DNA from: Anagrus nilaparvatae
Lineage: Eukaryota > Arthropoda > Insecta > Hymenoptera > Mymaridae
Assembly (NCBI GenBank): GCA_022575985.1
Contig: JAKSXM010000132.1
Coordinates: 558,001 to 622,000 of the forward strand
DNA length: 64,000 nt
Reading direction: 5' to 3'
Positions within the stretch are counted from its first letter, which is position 1, and every line of letters begins with the position of its first letter. Below, one piece after another: positions 58,117 through 64,000 of the stretch. Under the pieces are notes generated by a model. The model saw only the letters and a list, made by a program, of their open reading frames with translations, searched no databases and was not told where the DNA came from. Position numbers and translations under genes: made by a program.

Positions 58117-61100
58117 ATGGGGTTCGGAACAGACATGGACCGATGTGGAAGAATAATGAAATATTCATTGTTTGCGTTAAATCTAGTCATTTTTGTAAGT
58201 TCGTCATTTTTTTTGTCATACAAAAAAAAATTATTATTATTTCAACCGCAAAAGTATTTTAGAAAAATTTTCTTTTTTTATAAATTAAAAAAAACATTTT
58301 TTACATGAGATAATTTGGTATATGGACAAATCTACCTAATTATTACAAAGGTTCAGTAACTGTTGTGTGTGTGCACAAGCAAACGAACCAATTGCTTCGG
58401 ACGGCAAAATATTCAATTTTTATTAGAACAAACAATTTTTTTTTTAAATTTAAATTGAAAAATATCTTAATGAAAAGAAAGGAAGAAATTAATTGGATTT
58501 TATTTGAAAATTTAATCTTTATTTTTATTAAGATAGAACTTTGAATTTTTACTAACAAGTGGAGTACCAACTGCTTTTTTAATGTTCAGAATAGATTGTG
58601 GAAGTTGAAATAATATCCTCAATTTACCAAATACCTTCCGTTTGGTCTCATTTTGTTCATATAAGGGCAATTCTTCAACCTCGTAAATTAAAAATTCATT
58701 GCCTCTATAAAAATGCTTAATTTTTTATACTATACAAAAATTATAATTATTCACTAAATTTGCTTATAGGTCTCAAAAATTTGGTAAAAGAAAGTCGTTC
58801 CGGTGATGTAGATTATTTAGAAAAATTTAAATTGGGAGTCTGAAGTTAAAAATATGATAACTCAAAAATAGTTCAAGATTGAGATATAAGCTTTTGGAAA
58901 CTTGGAGCTTACGCAAAATATTTGAGACCTATATCAAATCTATTTTAGACTAAAATTGTAATTTTGGCATCAATTTAAAAATTGGCCAATTTTAGTCCAA
59001 AATGGGCATTCAATTTAATGACTATTACGGAATAGTATGTTTTTATCCGAGGCCGTAGAAATAAAGAATGGCCCAGATCGCAAGTAAATTGCAATCCAAA
59101 GCGTACTACGATCTGGAACATTCATTTTTTACGGCTGAGTGCAAAAAATAATTTTTCATTAATTTTTTTGTTTTTTAGAAAAAACAATTATTGATAAAAA
59201 TACGCAGTTTGCGGGGTTCAAAAGTAGATCCTTACACGAAAAAAATGAGACCTTATAGCATGGGCCCCTGATTTCTAGGCTCTGTAAGTCCATTTATTTT
59301 TTTAAACTAACTTAATCTGCCCTGAATTTTAGAAAAAACTTGGATTCCTAAACTTCCCAATTGGTTTAAAATTCAACCAAAAATAGTAAAATTTATACAA
59401 AAAGTGTGAAATTCAACCAAAAGCTGAAATAGAAAATAAAAATTATGTAATTATAATTCAAGGTAAAAAAATGTGTTCATCCATTAAAAGCGTATTAATT
59501 TTATAATATATATAATTATTGATTTTTGGAATGACTAAATAAAAAGATTATCCAGTAATAATCTGGCCCTAAGCTAAGTAAAATTTAATGTAAGCAAAAG
59601 TAAAGTTTGTAGTAATCAGCTAATTATTTTTATCCAACAACTTTTAAGTCCAAATAAAAGTCTTCAACAAGAAATTTTACTGACTCTCCGTTTATCGAAT
59701 ATAGTTTTTAGTTTTATTCAAAGTGTAGATAAATTAAAATCAAAAAGTTAGCTCAGAATTTTGAAAATATTTAAAAATCATAAAACAGCTGCCATTTCAA
59801 AACCTCGGAATCTAGAACCTTATAAAAAAGCATGGTATCTCATTTTTACATAAATGAAACCCATTCGAATCGGTTTTTTTCATAATTTTACACATTCACC
59901 TATCCCTTAGGTCAGTTTAAATAAGAAATGGTTCAAATAGATAAATACATTTGTGTAGATGTAGTTGTGCAGACAAAAAAATGACCCGATATTCGAGAAT
60001 AAGGAGCTTATTGCCAATAATATTTTAGAAGTATAGATATTCTGAGAGAGCATAGGTACTTGCCAGAAATGTAGACTTTAGATGGATCAAACCATATTAG
60101 AAAAAACAAACCTGTTATAAATTGTTGGCTTTTTCAACACAAAAATTCAAACAAAAGTTGTTATGCCTCGGCTATACAATTAAATAAAAGTTTACCTGGG
60201 GGTTAATTGTTAAAATTTAACTAGCATAAAGAAGCTGTAAATAAATTGATTGATTTTTCTTAATTTTTTAGATTTTTGGCCTGGTGCTGGTGGGTACGTC
60301 AATTTACTACATAGCTGAAAATTTACACTGGATAAGCGAAATAACCAGTAGTAACATGCTCAGTGGGACGATATACGTAATTCTAGTTAGCGGTGTCGTA
60401 ATTTCAGTAATATCGTTCTTAGGATGCATGGGAGCAATCAGAGAAGTGAAGTGCATGTTGGTTACGGTAATTATAACTTAAATCTGTTATAATAAATAAT
60501 GACATAATAAGAATAATTTTCATTAAATTTCAGTACTTCTTGATTGTATTCCTGATGAGTGTAACATTACTTATTGCTGGAATATTGGGTTACATATTCC
60601 GTGAAAAGTTTGTTGACACATTAGAAAGAGAAATGATGAGCAGTATGCGCTTGTACGATCAACGCAGAGATATCAGAACAGCATGGGATACTGTGCAATC
60701 ACAACTTCATTGCTGTGGTGTTAGAAATTTACAAGATTGGCAGAGAAGTGGTTATAATTTACCGAAAAGTTGCTGTCGTCAATATGAGCCAGGAAAATAT
60801 ATGAATTGTTACAGTAATTGGGATTCTCTTAATCCAGGAAATGCTTATCCATGGGGCTGTCTTGATTTAACGCAAAGTCATTTGAAAACACATTCAGCTG
60901 TGTTAGGAACTTTAGCTGTAATTGCTGCCATTTTAATGGTAAGTAAATTATAAAAAGGCTTCCCGAGATTAAACAGTACAATAGTACATCTGCAAAATAC
61001 TTACCAATTTAATTAACTCAACATAGCTTAAAAAATAAATTTTAATAAAATAATAATTAAATAATTTTCTTAAATTTCAGTTTATCGGAATGGCATTCTC

Positions 61101-61128
61101 ATTCTCACTATTCAAGCTGATAGAATAG
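58117..61128 (+). CDS. Tetraspanin
   Basis: Tetraspanins are four-pass plasma-membrane organiser proteins. Four coding exons: 58117-58194, 60272-60466, 60534-60938 and 61081-61128, giving 241 residues. The N-terminus MGFGTDMDRCGRIMKYSLFA precedes TM1 (about 18-38). TM2 and TM3 surround the SFLGCMGAIRE loop and YFLIVFLMSV. The large extracellular loop has six cysteines: CCG at 151-153, PKSCC at 168-172, C183 and C200 (WGCLD). TM4 covers about 212-235, followed by a short tail FKLIE. The start has a strong Kozak context (caccATGG) 11 nt after a splice acceptor, so the gene has at least one untranslated upstream exon. I cannot assign a specific subfamily. A poly(A) signal lies at 61846. Confidence 0.94.
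59048..59150 (+). repeat. Dispersed repeat family A copy in tetraspanin intron
   Basis: 'aaagaatggcccagatcgca' faces 'tacgatctggaacattcatt' as an inverted pair, like the 9918 and 32461 copies. Confidence 0.6.
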
Positions 61129-61310
61129 CAGAAGGAGCAGTCTTAAAAAATTCTTGAAACTCTCTGTTAAATAACAAAAAGAAAGAAACAGCATTAAATT
61201 ATATAAAATCCGTCCATAATAATAATTTTTTGTAAAATATTACTGTAAATAACATTTAAATTCTGTATATAAATCTTGTTACTTTAAATAGTATGGAATT
61301 CTATTAACAA

Positions 61311-61467
61311 GGGGAGTGTCAAATGTTTGGGAAGCCGATTTGTTTCTGACTTTCAGTTCGTCTAAATTGACAAGCCTAAATTGAGGGTATAGGAGATTTT
61401 ATTTCATCTACCACAACATGTACTGAAAATTAGAAGCAAATCGACTTCCCGAACAGTTGAGTCTCCC
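61311..61467. repeat. 157-bp MITE in the tetraspanin 3' UTR
   Basis: 'ggagtgtcaaatgtttggga' and 'agccgatttg' are the inverse of 'caaatcgacttcccgaacag' and 'ttgagtctccc'. It lies between the stop codon and the likely poly(A) signal, so it should be transcribed. Confidence 0.8.
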
Positions 61468-61845
61468 ATTGTAAGCCATGCAGAATTTTAATAATTTTTA
61501 ATTCTTATTTTGTGCAAGAAAAAAAAAACAATTATTTTTCATTAATTATAGTATTATTATTCTAACAATGCAAATTTTTTAAAGCAATATTTTATTTATT
61601 TAATTTCTTTATAAAATAACACGTGTGTGAGTGTATATAAATATAAATTATTGTAAAAAAAAAAATATTTTTAAATAATTCAACATTTAGCTAATATTGT
61701 AAAACACATAAATATTTTTAAAAAATAATTTTTATCTCATCTGTTTTATTTGTTAATAATTAATGTAATAAGTGATCAGTTATTAATTAATATTATAAAA
61801 ATTTATTTATTTATTATTTATGTTATAAAAAAAAAATTGTATTTC

Positions 61846-61851
61846 AATAAA
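61846..61851 (+). terminator. Poly(A) signal of the tetraspanin gene
   Basis: AATAAA about 720 bases past the stop, in a T/A-rich 3' UTR. Earlier AATAAA hexamers exist, so site choice is uncertain. Confidence 0.45.
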
Positions 61852-64000
61852 AATATTTAATTTACGTAACTATACCTATTTAAATATTTATCGATAAATT
61901 ATTAACATTTTTATTCTTTTTTATTACTGTATTTTAATTAAATTTTATAGAATAATTGATGATTATTTAATAATAAATAAAGAGTAATTAAAAGGAATTA
62001 ATTATAGGAAGTAATTTTTTTTGGAATGGCTTGTATTTTTTTGAAAAATATGTTCATTGTCGATAATACAGATTTCTGTAAATTTTCCTAATAGCATGCA
62101 AAATGTTATACAGGTAGGTACAAATAGTTGCATACTTTAAGGATTTATTATGGTTTAATAATTTATACTGAAGAAACAATTTTTTGACTGATTATTTTAA
62201 ATTTTGTTCCAAATTTTTATTAATTTTAATTCTTTTTATACATTACAAATGGTCATAGGTAATAAATCAGTTCAGTCTTGCAAATTTTTAAATGGGTCGT
62301 TCATAGCAAATTTATTCATTAGCAACGTTAAATTACTTACAAGGGGAAACTATCATTGCATTTGGAACGCCAAATTACAATTATTGTTATAAATCAGTTT
62401 ATTATATTGAAAATATATCCCCGGTATATTCTGTTTATTCCAACGGGTCTCCTGGGCCTAGAAAAAATGGCTTCATGTTATGCTCTTTGTTATAAGATAG
62501 GGTTTTATATCTTCAAAGTATTGCTGTACCTTGCTTCGTTTATTAATCTATCAACTTCTATTTGGTCTCATTTTTTAGTATAAGATGTCACCTTACAAAC
62601 CTTGCAAATCCCAATTTTTCATCACCAATTCTTTCATTGCTATATAGTCAATAAATCAAATACTCATTTTTGGACTAAATGACCAAAATGGCTTATTATT
62701 AAATTGCTCCCAAAATTACAATTTATTATTGATGAAAATAGGTTTTATAGATCACAAAAATTCTTTACTCATCTCTTTTCAATTATTTTTTTGCAAGATT
62801 TGATAATTTAATTAGAGTCCCAATTTAAAATTTAAAAAAAAAAATCATATTTTATCACTATATTTTTAAAGCCATATCTCAAGAACAACTAAAACAAAAT
62901 TTTTTAGACCTACCCAGACCCTGCATAAGACCCATTTTTATTGAAAATTATAGTTCTGACAGAAATTTAATTTTTTTAAATGTTCCAAACAAATGCTACA
63001 TTTTTTAAAAATGTTTTTAAATTCTATGCAGAGAAACTCTTTGAAGAATTAAAAGACTAAATAATTAACATATTGCGTGTCCAAATTTTTCTAAAATATG
63101 CAACACCCTCAAATCTACTTTTTAATACCAATGTATGCACAGCCAAGAAATGAGTTTTTTGCTACCTCTGTAGAGAAAAAATCATATATTAATCCTAAGC
63201 TGTAAAAAAAGAATGCTCCAGATCAAAGTTTACCATTTTAGGCAACATCTCTAATTTCAATTGACTCGCAATCTGGGCTATTATTTATTTTCTCGACCAT
63301 GGATCATAATATAGTTTTTCTTTGAAACTTAGTACATTATTTATAAATAATTATACCAAGTGGCTTATCAATTAAATTAAGAGCAATAAACTTGGACACA
63401 GAAAAATAATTTTTGTTACAAAAAAATTTAATAACTGACCAACTTTTGATTAAAAATACACTAGCAATTTTTCTTTTTTAGTCAGTTAGTAAATTTGATA
63501 TTGCATATTATTAGCAAAATTTGTTTTTTAGAGGTAAAAATTAAATGTTTCTATTGAACTATGATGAATTAAATTTTTATTTATTTGGCTGCATTACTGT
63601 TTTAATAAAAGATGATTCATGTTTAATAACTCTAAATTTAAAATGCAAATAATTCAATTATGTAAAAATTAAACTTTAGTAATTTTATTAATAAATCATT
63701 AAAAATTTAAATAATAATTTATCCATTTAAAAAATCACGGAAATACTGAGATTTGATATTAAAAAGCTAAAAAAGCTTGTGTACTAATATGGTAAGACGT
63801 TGTAATAACTAGGGTGTAGTTTAATAATAATAAGGCAACCCCCTGCTCTTTTCATTTTTAAAATTTAAGTTTAAGAAAAAATGAAGAGTGGGGGAATTAG
63901 AAATACACCAAAAAGCTTCTTTTATACCAAGGAATCAAAAATTATTTTTGAATTCTGTCAGTTGGATCAGAGTTATTATAATAAGTGTTTCGAATCTAAC
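61852..64000. other. Intergenic to the window end, old repeats only
   Basis: No gene is seen. 62700-62950 resembles stretches near 17.2, 26.1 and 58.8 kb. 63200-63316 is a degraded family A copy ('aaagaatgctccagatcaaa', 'gactcgcaatctgggctatt', 'ctcgaccatggatcataata'). Confidence 0.5.

Overview
The window looks like a piece of an insect nuclear genome. It is very A+T-rich by eye, its genes are split by mostly short GT-AG introns, and the gene set is arthropod: an antigen-5-like CAP protein, two antennal ionotropic receptors of the IR75 type, a muscle alkali light chain with alternative last exons as in Drosophila Mlc1, and a Jockey-clade LINE. I cannot name the order or species. All exon maps below were read by hand from splice sites, reading phase and remembered family motifs; no alignment was run.

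Layout: (1) 553-2539 (+) ribosome-biogenesis factor LTV1, seven exons. (2) 2540-9711, a gene-free repeat zone: a 1.1 kb near-perfect palindrome, a LINE 3' relic, and a 2.4 kb element whose inverted ends enclose microsatellites and a minisatellite. (3) 9712-12294 (+) secreted CAP protein. (4) 13476-17033, possibly to 18168 (+), first IR75-like receptor. (5) 19698-25924, two 5S rRNA sequences arranged tail to tail; the minus-strand copy is split by a full-length Jockey-like retrotransposon with both ORFs open, an 18-bp target duplication and a recognisable internal promoter. (6) 28306-30901 (+) second IR75-like receptor, a paralogue of the first. (7) 33987-36184 (+) myosin alkali light chain. 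(8) 36451-41552 (-) lysosomal alpha-mannosidase, 14 exons, convergent with the myosin gene. (9) 43374-46379 (-) TDRD3, 10 exons. (10) 58117-61128 (+) a tetraspanin, perhaps with a 5' leader exon near 48.6-48.9 kb.

The single-copy genes are unrelated housekeeping or tissue genes and form no pathway. The two receptors are a tandem duplication whose interval now holds the 5S/retrotransposon complex. Fold-back (long inverted-repeat) elements occur throughout, in introns, between genes and in 3' UTRs, including a family flanked by TA and one three-level nested insertion in an alpha-mannosidase intron.

The most notable structure is the 5S/retrotransposon complex: an intact LINE inside 5S rDNA with its unoccupied target preserved a few hundred bases away. 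Whether this element family targets 5S genes or landed there by chance is the key open question.
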